Shown here: positions 1-12,789 of the stretch, piece after piece
How positions within the stretch are numbered: the stretch's first letter is position 1
Layout of the letters: each line of letters starts with the position of its first letter
Assembly: GCA_035771175.1 (NCBI GenBank)
Contig: CM069612.1
Coordinates: 31,009,296 to 31,073,295, forward strand
Direction of reading: 5' to 3'
From: Paratinospora sagittata
Lineage: Eukaryota; Streptophyta; Magnoliopsida; Ranunculales; Menispermaceae
DNA length: 64,000 bases
The notes under the pieces: model-generated
The model's database searches: none
The model's input: the letters and a program-made list of their open reading frames with translations, nothing else
What the model was told of the DNA's origin: nothing
Translations under genes and position numbers: made by a program

Positions 1-133
1 TTCAGAAAGGAAATTAGAGTCTCTAACTATTTTTTCCACTAGGAAGCGGACAAATATTTTTTCCTTTTTCTTTTTCTCTTCTATTCTTCATGTAAGTTAT
101 GTAACAAAGTCATTAATTAGTATCTTTTAACAG

Positions 134-2202
134 TTTTCTTATAGTGTGCATTTCATAGGTTCATTGGCAGCTCATGGATTCTCTGTTGTTTCACAGAAAA
201 CCAATGCCCTTTTAGGCAATCTGTTGGATGTTGTTGAAGAAGTACAAAAAGCATGCATAGAGTTTAAAATTCTAATCCAAAAAGGCTTTCATTTGTTATG
301 CGGTAAACTATTCCTCTTTTCTAACCTTTTTATTTCCCTGCAAGACTTTACCTTATTGCTTGCTTCGCATTCATTTTGCCTAATCAATATAAAGGAAATA
401 GTTCTGGTTGGGGCGTTAAGTCAATACCATGAATCATGTAGTTTTGATATAAGGAAGTTAAAATATGTATATAGAAATTAAATTTCTTGTTATTTTTTTG
501 AATCAATCATATTGCTATCCTTTAAGACTGTGAATTGCTTACCACCAATGCTTCTCTTTAGCTTGTGACTGGAAATCCTTCCATGAATATTCAAGTTTCA
601 TGTGATGTACAACAGACTCCTACATTCTTATTTAACATTGATGGAGATGGAATTTGTGAATTTATCTAGTTGTTTAATATGCTAATTATCTTTCCCTAGC
701 AGTTGATGAATTTCTGAATTGCACTCTAAGGCTTTATATTATTCCTTGCTGGAGAACTGTTGTTATCAAGTGTGCTTCACTGTGTTTGCTTGTTTTAATA
801 ATGTTATGCTATGATTTTTTTCCATTGATTGTGTGTCTGGAAGGGAGGTCTTTTCCTTTCACGTTGTAAGGGAATCTGAATTCCTCCCTCCACTTGGGGG
901 CATACCTAATGCACAAGGTTTCTACAATTGCGGGGTTTGTGGAAGGGATGATGTAAGCAACCTTAAGTCTATATTGGAGATGTTTTTGGATTCGGCTTGT
1001 GATCTCGAGGTCATTATGGAGCGATTTCAAATGTTGCAACAAGACCCATCCTTCTCTCTCTCGACTTATCCCACAAAATTTTAAAAGTGGCTTGTCACAC
1101 AAATGCCCTGTAAAGAGTCGTTGATTTCCTTTGTTTGACTTGCATTTAAATTCATTGTCTTGCTTAGTCAAGTCATCTTTTTTTGCAAATTGGTTTGCTC
1201 GAGTTCCCAATATGCTCATGAAAGCCACATTCACTGATAGGTCCTACCTACATATGTTTTATAAGCTGATTTTTTGCTTCAAAGTTCTGTAGAAAAGCTG
1301 ATTATTTTAATTTATTCTAGTTGGCCAATTAGCATTTTTGTTAATCATATTGCAAAAGAGAGTTTTCTTTCTTGGAACTAGTAATTGCGTAGGTTGCAAA
1401 TTGTATTGTCTTTCTTCTTATTCATAAAAAATTAAATAATTTTTGTCTGCAAAATTCATACGGACTTTAAAGATGCATTCTGGCTTTCTATTTGCAGCCG
1501 AGCAGCTTGAGTTGCAACTCTGTTTTATTAATTTCAACACTGGTCATAAAGTGATTCTGACTTTTGACATGACTTGTTTAAAATGGTAAGCCCTTCATGG
1601 CTAACTGTTCTCTTTTATATTTTAATTATGCTTATTTCAAAACTGATCATGTTCTTTAATTGGGTTGGGAGCAATAAATGGGTAGATGTAGCAATATAAA
1701 CAATGAAATTCTCAAGATCATAAATCGACTTTGATGTTGATGAGTTGGCAAAAAAACTGGAGGAGTCCCATAATGTTGTGTGTTTTATATCACAAAGGCA
1801 ACCGTATTTTCCATTCACTTGGTTTAATCCAAGATATTTTTTTGGTCAAGACATGTCAAACCATACTGTGCAATATGAAATAGAAGTGCTAACAACAAAG
1901 TTTTTATATCCCCTAACAGTTCTAGTGGGGCCTGCTATCTATGATTCATTTTCTTGATCTTCCATATTGGTTAAAGATATTTGCAGCAATATATTTGCTC
2001 TATTGTTCTCACTAGCATTACTTATTTCTTAAACAGTGGGGTCTATCCTGCGGATATCCTCCCTAGAATATCTTTGAGACCAGCATCACAGCCACTCTCA
2101 GCTGAAATTGGAACTGCCATTGGGGCACTCAAAACTGGGCATTCAAGGATTATAAGGATCTGCAACTGTATTTCTCACCTAGTACAAGCATCAAGCAGGT
2201 AA
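134..2202 (+). CDS. KNL1: KNL1/Spc105-type kinetochore scaffold, C-terminal exons only (partial)
   Basis: This is the 3' end of a gene that starts left of the window. KNL1 is the outer-kinetochore scaffold of the KMN network; its C-terminal coiled coil and RWD domain bind the Mis12 side. Three phase-compatible exons are seen: up to 302 (encoding LLDVVEEVQKACIEFK, coiled-coil-like), 1498-1585 (LELQLCFINFNTGHKVILTF) and 2037-2202 (CGVYPADILP, then a tail ending LVQASSR). Splice phases join as G|CC and TG|T, giving an uninterrupted frame. The order (helix, then a beta-rich LQL-F-F-G-KV-LTFDMTCL stretch, then CGVYP-DILP) is what I recall for the KNL1/Spc7 RWD region. The start of the first exon is ambiguous (AG acceptors before 134, 145 or 159). 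A possible further intron after 2198 would create the same Arg-stop ending. Identity rests on motif recall, not on an alignment. Confidence 0.6.
898..1050 (-). mobile_element. Au SINE copy, in an intron of the KNL1-type gene
   Basis: Read on the minus strand this is a diverged full-length Au SINE: a tRNA-like head near 1050 (GTTGCAACA), then the GACCTCGAGATCACAAGCC region matching the B-box area, and a tail ending in CCTTGTGCATTAGGTATGC. It matches the other Au copies at 50804, 53104 and 62311. It lies between coding exons, so short open frames on both strands here are not genes. Confidence 0.75.
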
Positions 2203-4600
2203 TATAGCATGAATGCTACTTTCCTTTTGCTGTCATCGGTTATTATTCTTATAGAATATATCTATTTAACTTGGTTGTCTGTCCCAACATATTTTCCTAA
2301 TGAATTTGCCCCTCTGCTCTTCTCTAAACTCAGGTAAAATGTTCTGCCGGTGATTCCAAATTTAGAAGTTTCAGATATCAAAACTTACAGTTCCGCCCCG
2401 TTCATGGGCAATGGTCATGTTCAATTAATTCACTTGGTAATTCAAAACATCCCTAACATATGGTATTCGTGCTGCACAAAATAGTCCCGGTGAGTGAATT
2501 CCTTGAGAAAATGACCTCTCTTTTTCCCAATATACTCGTTACCAAATGTGTTTCAGGTGCAGGGAAGACGAGTCACTTCAAGTTAGGCTACCATCAGACA
2601 CCACTTGAACACTTTTGCCAACCTTCAAAAGTGATTAGCAAGTAGGTTAAGTAGCAGCAGATCTGTGCAGTGTACATGGTTAGGAAGCCTGGCCATCTTA
2701 AGTGTGATATACGACACTGCATGACGGGTGGCCAGTCCCTATCTTCTCAGTTGTCTAATCAAATGCTTTTTGATTGCTGGATTATAGCTTTTGAAGGTCA
2801 CGTTCAATTCTACTGATAACTGGTAAATATGCACCTTTTGGGGCCTTAAAAGATTTTATAAATTGACTTGGCGATGAATTGAACAATAATGATGTATGGC
2901 CTATAAGTAGTTCATTGGTTCTTTTAATGGGAAAAAAATAAAAGAAACCCAGGCTTCCCTACGTACCAATTTAGGCTATTGGGACAGTTTGTTGCGTGGT
3001 AATGTCCGTTGCTTTCAATTTTAAAGACGTTTCAATTTCTTGGTTGTCGTATGGCAACATTGTGCCCCTTATATAGAAAGCCAAATGTGCTTTTTCCTAA
3101 TTTTATCGTCCCGGTTGGGCTGCATGATGTACTTTCACTGTTTATTCACTTTGTCTGAATTTCATTTTTATGTTGAAATCATGAAGTTATTTCTGGTAAA
3201 GCGTCTGAAGTTTGTTATTTATGGGTTGAGGGGTACGGTAATTTCATGTGAGTTTATAGAATATCTCTATACGTATAAACCTTTTAAGGCTTAACTTCTA
3301 CTTTGGGAGGGAGTTTTGTACTTGACGTTTTTCTTTAACATTTTGGAAAATCAAAGATCCACCTCAATACGAGGACAAGGCTAGTAGGGTCTGGTCTGAT
3401 TCTCGCTTATTATGATTAACTTTATATCTTATAATTCACGTGTTAGTCTTATAGGGATGAGAATTTTATTTTCTGTGGGTGTTTTTTTATTTTTTTTTTC
3501 TTTGTTGGATTTTGTTTTATTGTAACACTGATACGACTTCAAATCACTCAAAAAAATTTAGGAAAATTTGGGTTGGGGGTAGAAAAAATTGTGAATCCGC
3601 CTCATCCCATTAAAATCCCAAAAAAGTGTATGAGGTGTGTATTTAAAGTCGGCTGAATGTAGATGCAATAAATATATAATCGGGTGTATTTACTTGGGGT
3701 CAACCTGCTTTTAAGCCTTTTTTTTTATTTTATTTTGACAAAATGTTCAATTCTTAATTTGGTCTGACTTAATGTTTCCCTCTTCTCTTCAAACTTTTCA
3801 TAGAAAAACATCTCAGTAATAGAGATATGTAACCAGAGACTGGGTATGAAAATGACAGGTTGCTCAACACATAACTGTTAACCAAATACCATTTTGTCAA
3901 TATGAAAGTCTCCCGTAAAATCAACCATTGGCTGATTTGGTGGTTCGAGGGTTGAATTCAAGGGGGTTGAGGGACTTGATATTGAGTTTGAGTTTCTTTT
4001 TAAAAAAATTATCGTTGGAAGAGACGTTTTTGTCTCTGTAGACTTAAAATTTAGTGGAATAGTTTCATCTTAAAGAGAGGACACTATCGAATGTCAAAAT
4101 TTTGGTATTAAAAAAAATGTCTTCTGTAAAGTCTTTTTAATACTTCGACATGCTTTTGTCATCCTAATTCTTTAAATTTACTCCTATTTGAAGAAATGAG
4201 ACATACATTTAGCCAAGTAAAATTTAAGAACTTAAAAAAAAACAAAATCTCAGTCGTACCTCTTTGTTATGCAATATTCAATATAACCCAATACCCACAA
4301 TTATTCAAAATGTTTAGTGTACTCATTTTATTTAAAAAAGATTAAATTCTACTATAATGGCCGATGTGGTGTTTGAAGTGGTCCGTCCTGTCTTTTTTAA
4401 AAAAAAAAAAAAAAAACAGAAGTTGGGAAAGGTGGGGGAGGTGGTGGTGGGGGTAGCTGATTCTCATAAATAAATACATACTCTTTCTTATCCAAAACAA
4501 TGATGTAGTCCAAAAGAGCACAAAGGAACCTTTGAAAAGCGAGAAAAAGGTGAGGCCCCTAACTTTTCGATGGGACCCACCTTCGTGCACTTTTATCCCA
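2203..4600. other. 3' UTR of the KNL1-type gene and AT-rich intergenic DNA
   Basis: No convincing coding exon. About the first 500 bases probably carry the 3' UTR, with a possible 3' UTR intron (GTAATA at 2199, AG at about 2333). The rest is AT-rich spacer with homopolymer runs up to the promoter of the B-box gene. Confidence 0.5.
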
Positions 4601-5492
4601 AATCCCCTCCTTTCTTCCACCATTTTCGCCCCCTTCGATATCCTTCTCTATCTATCGGTATTTCTCTCTTCTCTCCATTTTATTTTGTTATGTTTTCTTC
4701 GCTTCTTACTTTTTTTTTTTTTAAATTATTTGAAAGACTTCAATTCTGATTTGCGCTTTTCTGAGTTTTTTTTTTAATGTTTTTTGTCCTTAATTTAAAC
4801 AATTGTTTCTATTTCTGTTTTGTATGAGTAGCTGCTGGTTTCGTTGTTTACTGCACACTCTGCTGATTCGTTGGTTCTTTTTTTTTTTTTTTTTAAATCT
4901 AGCGAGTCCTTTTTCGCCTGGCAATTTTCAGGGTTTTAGGTGAATTTTGTTGAGGATTTTTCATATTATTTTATTTTTGGTATCGTTTTGTTGTTTCAGT
5001 TTCCTATAGGAAAGGGGCGATTGTTATTTCAATTATCTATTGGAGATTCCGAGAAATAGAGCTTTTCCTAAATTTTATGATGAAAAGTTTCTGGAAGTAG
5101 GGGGTGGATGGGTGTTTTCTTTGGTATCTCAATTGGTTAATTGTCTGTAAAACTTTCTTGTTGTTGCCTATTTTGTTCCTATTTTTTTGGAAATATGAAC
5201 TGTATTTTGGTTTGCCTTTTTTACTTTTTATTTATTTTTGGGTAGGTTTTTATTCTAATGGTTATGCCAATCTGCCTGCTTAATTGAAAAGGAAATGATA
5301 TATGGTCGTTGTCCTTAAACAGATTTTTTTTTTTTTTTTTTTGGCCTAACTTGCAATTATTGGATTCTGACTTTAGGTATATTTTTTGATGGATGCAGAT
5401 AAAACTAGTGGGACTGTGATACTCATACACCTAAGAAGCTGATTGCACTTGCAGGGTTGAATTTATCACCTTATAGGAGCTTTGAGATTTGG
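4600..5492 (+). promoter_or_regulatory. Leader region of the B-box gene with a probable 5' UTR intron
   Basis: A pyrimidine-rich TCTCTATCTATCG stretch near 4645 looks like the start of a leader. A polypyrimidine-AG acceptor (TTGCACTTGCAG, ending at 5454) lies 38 bases before the ATG, so the interval upstream is probably a leader intron. The transcription start is not visible directly. Confidence 0.4.
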
Positions 5493-8400
5493 ATGGGTCA
5501 TCTGTGCGATTTCTGTGAGGTGCAAAGATCAGTTATATACTGTAAGTCAGATGCCGCTAGCTTATGTTTGTCCTGTGACCGAAATGTCCATTCTGCAAAT
5601 GCCCTATCTAGGCGCCACTCGAGGACCCTTCTGTGTGAAAGATGCAATTCTCAGTCTGCAGTTGTTAGGTGCATAGAGGAGAAAATCTCTCTCTGTCAAA
5701 ACTGTGATTGGAATGGGCATGACGGCTCTACGGCATCTTTGGTGCATGAGAGGCAGACAATCAACAGTTACACAGGTTGTCCTTCAGCAGCTGAGCTCTC
5801 TAGTTTATGGTCATTTGTTATGGACTTCCCTTCTGGGGACGACTCTAATTGTGAGCAGGGAATGGGTTTAATGAGCATTAAAGAGAACACTGTCAGTATG
5901 CCATCTGGAAATAACAGTGCTGCAGTTGAAGATCATACAGAGGGAATGAATGACGCAGGAAATGCGGACAAGATTGGTCATTGGATGGCATCCACTTCAA
6001 TGCCTGAAATGGACCCCATGCAAAGCAGTGTAGATAAGGTAATATTATTTTTATTCTCCAACATGCGTTCTATATAGATATCTATCAACAATAGAAATTT
6101 AATATCAGTGTGTAATCTAGTGTATCCAAAATATAGGTTTTGAAACGACTTCGCTTATATTGGCTAATTGGTCAATGTTTTTGTTTCCACTTGAAGCCTT
6201 AAAATATAAAGAAACCTCTAGTGCTTCATGAGAAATCAGTTTAGAGATTTGGAAGGTGAAATTTAGTATTTTGAACAGAGTATTAGTAAAGATGTTGTAG
6301 TTGAAAAACCCAGTTAATTTTGTCTCTAAACAAGACTGTTCTGTGGAAGATTTAGTTTTGGGCAGGCTGACTGTAAATTTAGCTCCTTCTTGCATTCTCA
6401 TTTCTTCCATTTTAATTTTCAATTTGTCTTTCGGTTTTGCTCCCATTCCGCCTTATTAGTTTGGTTTTGTGTGAAAATTGACACCTTATAAAAATTGGTT
6501 TCAGTTGGTTTGTTGTTCAACCTAAGCTTCTCCTTCCATTGATTTTTTTAAAATCATGTGCTAAAGGTAATTCAGAGAAGATCAATGATGTATAATCATT
6601 GAAGTCTCAAATAGTATTTTGGGGAACTCTCTATCTTTACCCTTTGTAATTTTATATCAGATATATCAAAGCTTTACCGTCCCACCTAGCTGTTCATGGG
6701 GGTGTATTTTAAGTTCATTCATTGCTTAGAATTGGTGTAATAATTACTATGATAACAGAATTTTGACCATCAATGAGGTGGAAAATGCAAAATGCCAATT
6801 TCCTCTTCCTTGAATTTTAGAACCTTTCTAAAAGCCCTAGATGCATCATTTGACTATGGGAATTTTCAGTCATCTTCCTATTGAATAGTCCACATTGAGT
6901 CTCTTTTACATGCTTGCTGCCTAGCCAATTTAATTTAGGGAAAACAATTTGAATCTTTAATTTGAAATCCAATGCTTATGAATCCCATAGCAAATCCTAA
7001 AATATTAGTTGAATTTACAATTCACAATTTTTTTTTTTTAGCAGAAGCAAGGAATATAATTATTCATATATAAGATAAGATACAATCAAGGATAGCACCA
7101 AAAGTGCTTAATCTTGCTACAATTCACAATTCAAGTCTATAGATTTATTTGATTCATACAGAAAGTGAAAAAAATTGTATATTTTATATTTCAAATATCA
7201 TGTATTCTATGTTATTATGACATTCAAAGGAATATGTAATTATTAAATAGAACTCTTAGACATGACTTGTGACCAGTTAGCGTGGTTAAAAAATCTTAGA
7301 ATGAACTTATTTATTTAGGAGGATGAGTTTTTTCAACAAGAAAAAAGAAACTTTGAAATCAATTTATCATTTTGCTCATAGCATAGTGAAATGTGGTGTA
7401 GGAGATGAACAATTATGAAGTATCTATTTAATTATTAATTTTAAATTAATTTAATCATACAAAGTTTAGAATTTTGTAAGGGCAATCCCCTTCATGATTA
7501 AAATCATACTTACGAAATACTTGTCCATTTTAGAACTTTAACAAGGTCAAATGAATACAAAATTATAAATTATAACTTGGATGTATTCATAGACTCCCAT
7601 GATTATTTATTTATTTATTTATTTATTTTTTTGAGGTCGGCGGGTATCAGGATTATTTTGGTTTCCTACTAATCCCTCCGGGGCACGGCCACAAACACCC
7701 TTAGAACCGTTGGCCAACATATTGGTGGGTGACATGAGTCCTGATTCAAACTCTCCACCTTGGGGTTGGGGGTGCTTGCCCCCAACCATTGAACCAACCC
7801 ACTGTTGGTTCATAGACTCACATGATTCATATCATGCATGTCAATCTTATGACTTATTGATTTGAATCACAATTTAATTCACCAAGTTCAAAAATGATTC
7901 CTGTTATTCATGCATATGTCCCCTGCTCCCTCCCTTAAAGAAGCTTGTAGGAATACCCATTGACACAGAATGAGTAGCTGCAAAGGTCAAACAGCCCATA
8001 ATCCAGCCTAGGATGGCTATGGGGAAGCTTAGACATAGATCTAGCCTTATGATATTGATCTTAACCATTGCAAATGGGGAATGATTTTCCTTAAGAAAAC
8101 AATTTATGTTGTCTTGTACGAGGTAACTCCACTAGGGAAGTATGCAGCTTGACCGCAACTGATCACTGTGTTGAGCACCTTCTCGAATCTGTTGGTAATC
8201 ACATCCTGTATTTACTTTTGAAGTTGACATACTAAACTGGATTAAGTAAACAGATTTTTTGGATTTCTGTGTTAAGTTTTTCTGTACTTCCTGTATTCGT
8301 TAAGCAATGTGAGAATTGTTCATATCCAATCTGCAGCTCTGCATTCCTGGAACAAGAGATGTTGGACTATGTACAGATGATCTCTATGAGGATTTCAATT

Positions 8401-8537
8401 TGCCTGATGCCGACTTATATTTGGAGAACTATGAAGATCTTTTTGGCGTATCTCAAAATCATCAACTGGATATGGAGAATGGTGGGATAGATAGCTTGTT
8501 CACATTGAAGAACACAGCTCCAGCTGGTTCCAATGAG
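5493..8537 (+). CDS. CONSTANS-LIKE 9/10-type B-box zinc-finger regulator, first two coding exons (3' part missing)
   Basis: Exon 1 is 5493-6038 and exon 2 is 8337-8537, both phase 0, giving 249 codons. I chose the ATG giving MGHLCDFC, the conserved start of this family, over an in-frame upstream ATG at 5457. Residues 1-47 and about 48-90 are two tandem B-boxes with the expected C-x2-C, C-x2-D/C and paired His zinc ligands (CDFC, CLSCD, CERC, CQNCD). [11 protein letters not shown] follows, as in group II BBX proteins. Exon 2 carries the acidic LENYEDLFG and GGIDSLF motifs. In family members a C-terminal CCT domain follows, used in DNA and NF-Y binding; no CCT-coding exon is visible up to the next gene at 11.6 kb. 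The N gap at 9371-9470 may hide it, or the gene may be broken. Confidence 0.85.
7030..7118 (-). mobile_element. Short 5'-truncated LINE tail with 13-bp target duplication
   Basis: An insertion of about 89 bp starts with a poly(T) run, which is a poly(A) tail read from the other strand. It is flanked by perfect direct repeats ACAATTCACAATT at 7017-7029 and 7119-7131. The tail sequence resembles that of the L1 fragment at 37361. Confidence 0.7.
7605..7808 (-). mobile_element. tRNA-derived SINE (family A) with 19-bp target duplication
   Basis: Read on the minus strand the body begins GTGGGTTGGTTCAATGG (A-box-like) and contains GAGTTTGAATC (B-box-like). It ends in an ATTT-type tail (TTTA repeats on plus). 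The flanks repeat TTCATAGACTCCCATGATT at 7586-7604 and, with one mismatch, at 7809-7827. A second copy is at 59224. It lies in the intron of the B-box gene. Confidence 0.75.
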
Positions 8538-11500
8538 GTATTTTCTATTACCATTTTTCCGTTGTACAATCCTGGATCTGTTGTCCATCTCTTCTGTACA
8601 ATTTTTTTTTTCTCTGATTTGATACTTGTCGTGTTGTCATTTTCAAAAATCTTCATAAAAATTTAATTAGAGAAATGGATTGCTTCATCAAAATTTAACT
8701 GCACCAAAATATTTTTTGGTTATAGACCTAACTAATAAATGTTTGGAACCATTGCATAAAATCTTTAAAACAACAATAATGGATTGATTTTCTAGTGGGG
8801 GATGTGTTATGTTACATGTTTGACAATGAGAAACCACATTTTCTTGCATTTTTAAATTTTAAGTGACCACATACTTCGATTGCCATCTTATATTCTTGTA
8901 GCGTGTAGAAATTTATTCTCAGTTCCCCTCCCATCCCTAGGCAATGAAATCCAAGAAAGATGATCATTTGTATTGTGTGTGTTAAACCCATTTTTTTTCA
9001 ATATATACATCACCGAGTGAAGGTTAAATGAAAATTAGGGTGCTCGAATGCTGAAAACTGAACTCCACTGTCTTTTCTATGAAACTCATGTTGTTACTTG
9101 TGAAAGCAACCATTATGTTTTCTCTGTATCTCTATCTCTACTTCTATCTTGTTGAGGCATCACCCAGACATCAAGTGGGCCATCACATAGGCATTTTTAC
9201 GATTTTACCTTAAATTACGTAGACAATTTTCTAGGTAACAAGCTGGGTTATCTGAATTTTTAACATTTAAGCATTCTGCTATAAATTTCCAAATCATTTT
9301 AAAAAGGTATAAAAGGTTCTTTTTCTTCCATTTTTATCTCCTTTTTTTTCTCCTTTTTTTTCTCCTTTTTNNNNNNNNNNNNNNNNNNNNNNNNNNNNNN
9401 NNNNNNNNNNNNNNNNNNNNNNNNNNNNNNNNNNNNNNNNNNNNNNNNNNNNNNNNNNNNNNNNNNNNNNCAATCGAATCCCTTTATTAGTAACAACTAT
9501 TTGCATTATCTTAAATGATTTTCTAGAATATAAAATGAAGTCATCATGATTTAGGAGGGACAACATTTATATTTAGATTAAAATAACACCTTGGCTTTGA
9601 AGTCATAACATTATAATAAGAAAAGTAGAGTTAAAGAACTCAGCTGTCAAATGGGGACATGCTTTATTAGGACAACCCCTTAAAGAAATACCAAGTATAT
9701 ATGAATTTGTTCAGTGTTTTTTTTTTTTATTGTCCTTCATTAACTTTTTTCCCTATGCTTGATTGATTTGCTTCTCATGTCAAAAGGGTCCACATTACAT
9801 GGGCAATATTACAAATTTCCCTCAATAATTGTTTATCTTTTTGGATCCTTTCATAAAGTGGGCCAAGTGCCTGGTTGCAAATAGTTCCAAGTGAGAAACG
9901 ACAATTAAAAGTTCATTGACCCAAATTTGAAACTCATGCAGCATGATCAACCTCCCATGTGTCAACATCAAAATTTTCAAATTCAGCATAGAATTCAAGT
10001 CAGCAAGAATGGATTATAATTTTTCTTTTTTATTCTATTTCTTCATTGATTCATGTCAATATAATATTAAAACAAACTCTTCAAAAATGGTGTTATAAAA
10101 AAAGATGGGTTTCAAAACGAAAAATGTCGAGGAAATGTAATTTTTAACACATTTTTTTACATTGTATTATGTGTGATGTAGTTATTTTTTATCACTTTAA
10201 AAAAGTTTTTTTTATATTATATATAAATATTTGTCACATCAGTACGAATTAGAAATTACGATAATTTTTTTTTTTAACAGATTTAGCAAAACATATATTG
10301 CCATGTAATTCATGTTCTAAAATTTAATAAAATCTTAGAGCGTCTTACTTGTCAGTGGAGTTGTCGGTCAGTAACAAGAGAAAATTTTATTGAAAATCAA
10401 CAGTTTCTAAAATTTTTTACTTTGAGTATAGCAAAAAAAGTTACCTTTTTTTCTGTTTTTTTTTTTTATAGGCAAATGATGCAGCTGTCAAAGTTGCATC
10501 TATCAAACCTTTTTACTGGAAATTCCTGAATATTTCTTTTCAAGTATCAATTCCAACAGTTAAAGAGTCCTAAGACACTTTTAGCTCTTCCAATTAATTC
10601 AGATAAAACTACATCTTCTTCTTGTTTGAAGTTCAAATAAAATTTAAGAGAAAACTAGAATTTATTTACACGCAAGAAAAAACTTAAACAATCAAACTTA
10701 TCTTATAATATCTTTTTTTTTTTTTGTTAACTTCCTGCTAAAATTGTATATATGCACTATAAGTCAACAGCTCCAATGTTTACACCTTTTCCAACATAAA
10801 AACTATATAACATTTAATTAAGACAACTAAAATAATTTAATATGGTGTAATACGGATGATCGAAAGTTTGTGTTAAAAATGATTAAGGAGTGAAAGTCTC
10901 AGAATTTAAAATTGTTATTAGGGAGAGCCGCCCTGTCACACCTGGATAGGGGTACTGTGTGTAACCCAAATGTGACAAAAAAGTCTTATGTATGAGCATA
11001 TTTCAGTTATTATAGAACCATAATATTATTTTATCACAGTACACAACTCACTCAACAGTATCTAAATTGGCTCAGTGGTTATTCAGATTGTGAAATTAAC
11101 ATATATGAGGTTTGATATTCGAATTTAGTGAGGTCCTGCACTATTTATGATGAATAATGTAGACAAATGATCCCGGAGAGTCGTCTGTGTTGAGAGAGAG
11201 ACAATGTGAAAAATTAAAATAAAAGAAAAGAAAGACAACTAATATGATCCCGTGACTACAACTTTTCAAGAAAGTCTCCGAGGTTCTGTTTTTAGATGAA
11301 GGTTATCATTTTCATTTCTCTCTTTGTAGGAAAATTCGTTTTTAAAAATTTTAAAATATCAATACAATTTATAGCGTGATGAAGGTAATATTCTCTGGGC
11401 TGCCAGTGCACGGAAACCAATTTGCTAAAAGTGACTGAGAATAATGGCTGGCTCTACGAGGGGCGGCACGAGAAACAACAAACCGGAAAGCGAGTGATTC

Positions 11501-11639
11501 GGAAAACAAACCAATCAATGGTCTCTAACAAGTCAACCTTACATACGCACGAGAACACGAACCGTCGATTTTCCTAGAAACACGTGTAGTAAAAAATAAT
11601 TCAACACTTCGGACCCACCCCGCACGTCCGTTCAGCATC
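8538..11639. other. Downstream of B-box exon 2: intron or broken gene, with assembly gap
   Basis: AT-rich and without a recognisable coding exon. A polypyrimidine-AG acceptor near 10471 is followed by a 34-codon phase-compatible open stretch beginning ANDAAVKVAS, but it does not resemble the expected CCT-domain region. There are no other clear features besides homopolymer runs. Confidence 0.4.
9371..9470. other. Assembly gap (100 Ns)
   Basis: Exactly 100 Ns, the usual placeholder for a scaffold gap of unknown size. It is preceded by a T-rich run of repeated CTCCTTTTTTTT units, which may have stopped assembly. Confidence 0.95.
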
Positions 11640-12062
11640 GTGTTCCTGCGTTGTCACATTTGAATTGTCCCAATGCTGACGTGTCGCGCCTTTCTCTCTC
11701 TAGCACGTATAAAACTGCTAAAAAAATCACTTTCAAAAATTCCACCCTCTCTCTCTCTCTCTCTCTCTTCCTTCGTCTGCAACTCTTCTTTCTTTCTTGT
11801 GTGTCATTTCTAACCCTCCGAGTCCGAGCTTCTCTCTCTGTCTCTATTTTTAATCTTAGAAGCTCTATAAAAAAGAGCCTCTTCGAAATCACACAAAGCC
11901 GCGAGTTTCTCTCGCGTCCGCAAAGTCTCCGGCGATTCTGAAGCGTCAACGGAGCCGGCTGAGAGAGCTTCTTTGTGTTTTCTAGGTTTTGGTTTTGAAC
12001 GCCGGAGAGTATGAGGATCGGAGCCGGAGGTGCGGTTGAAGAATCATATGGTTGACTTGATG
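11640..12062 (+). promoter_or_regulatory. Core promoter and probable non-coding leader exon of the TREPH1-type gene
   Basis: A TATAAAA box at 11708-11714 is followed by a CT-repeat leader from about 11745, typical of plant 5' UTRs. A consensus-like donor (GATG|GTATGT) ends the candidate exon at 12062. No other coding start is reached before the AG acceptor at 18932, just before the ATG at 18975, so I infer one leader intron of about 6.9 kb. A 14-codon upstream ORF (ATG 12011, stop 12053-12055) sits in this leader. The link to the gene is inferred. Confidence 0.5.
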
Positions 12063-12789
12063 GTATGTTTTGTGTTGCATGTTGGAGGGGTTCAGGTTTA
12101 CTTGGTGGTTCTTTTTTTTATATCGTTTGATGGGATTTTAGGGTTTATGGCACGTTTTTTCTCGGACGGATTGGCGTTGAGTTAGGGCTTTCGTGTACGA
12201 GAAAGAGAGTATTATTAGGTATGTGTTCTTGTTCTTTTGTCTTTTTTGTTTGATTCATAATTTCCTTTTTTGTCCTTGGTTTTTTTACTTTCGGTGTAAT
12301 TATTTGTTGTTGTATTTTTATTTTTATTTTTTATGATTGATTATTTTTATTCATCTACTGCACTTCATTTATTATAAAAATTCCAAAAGATTTTTGAATT
12401 TCGTTTCACAACTTCGTGAGGGATCTGAAGCTGATCGTCTGTTACCAAGCTAGGTGGCCGAATTTATTGCTTATGGATTAAATATCGTTCTAAACATCGT
12501 AGGCTATAATTTCCGTACGCAGAGATTATATTTAGCACGCTGATTTGATAAAAAATGATTTTTTTTTCTTTCTGACCCATTGTGTTTAAAGAATGTATAA
12601 CATTGCAGGTTTTTTTTTTTCGTTGGAACAAATAAGATTGATTGGAAGTGGTAACCGGCTATTTTCCTTGCTTGAAATTCCTTTTAGATTATTGCCATTG
12701 TCTACAACTTATCTAAATATCTTATGCCCGATCTTTTGTTCTTACCATTGTGGTAATCCAAAAAATTGTGTTAGTTGAATGATTATAGG

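Noticed and set aside
560..670. Open stretch after an AG at about 560 (LVTGNPSMNIQVSCDVQQ...) as another KNL1 exon
   Set aside because: The exons at 159-302 and 1498-1585 already join in phase, and this stretch has no good donor.
809..1234. ORFs on both strands around 0.8-1.2 kb
   Set aside because: They lie across an Au SINE in an intron of the KNL1-type gene; no family features.
4342..4777. Overlapping ORFs on both strands near 4.3-4.8 kb
   Set aside because: Low-complexity Phe/Leu-rich frames across homopolymers at the promoter and leader of the B-box gene.
7619..7813. 64-codon minus-strand ORF
   Set aside because: It falls inside a SINE with target duplications.
9294..9566. ORFs running through the N gap
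   Set aside because: Translation across undetermined bases is meaningless.
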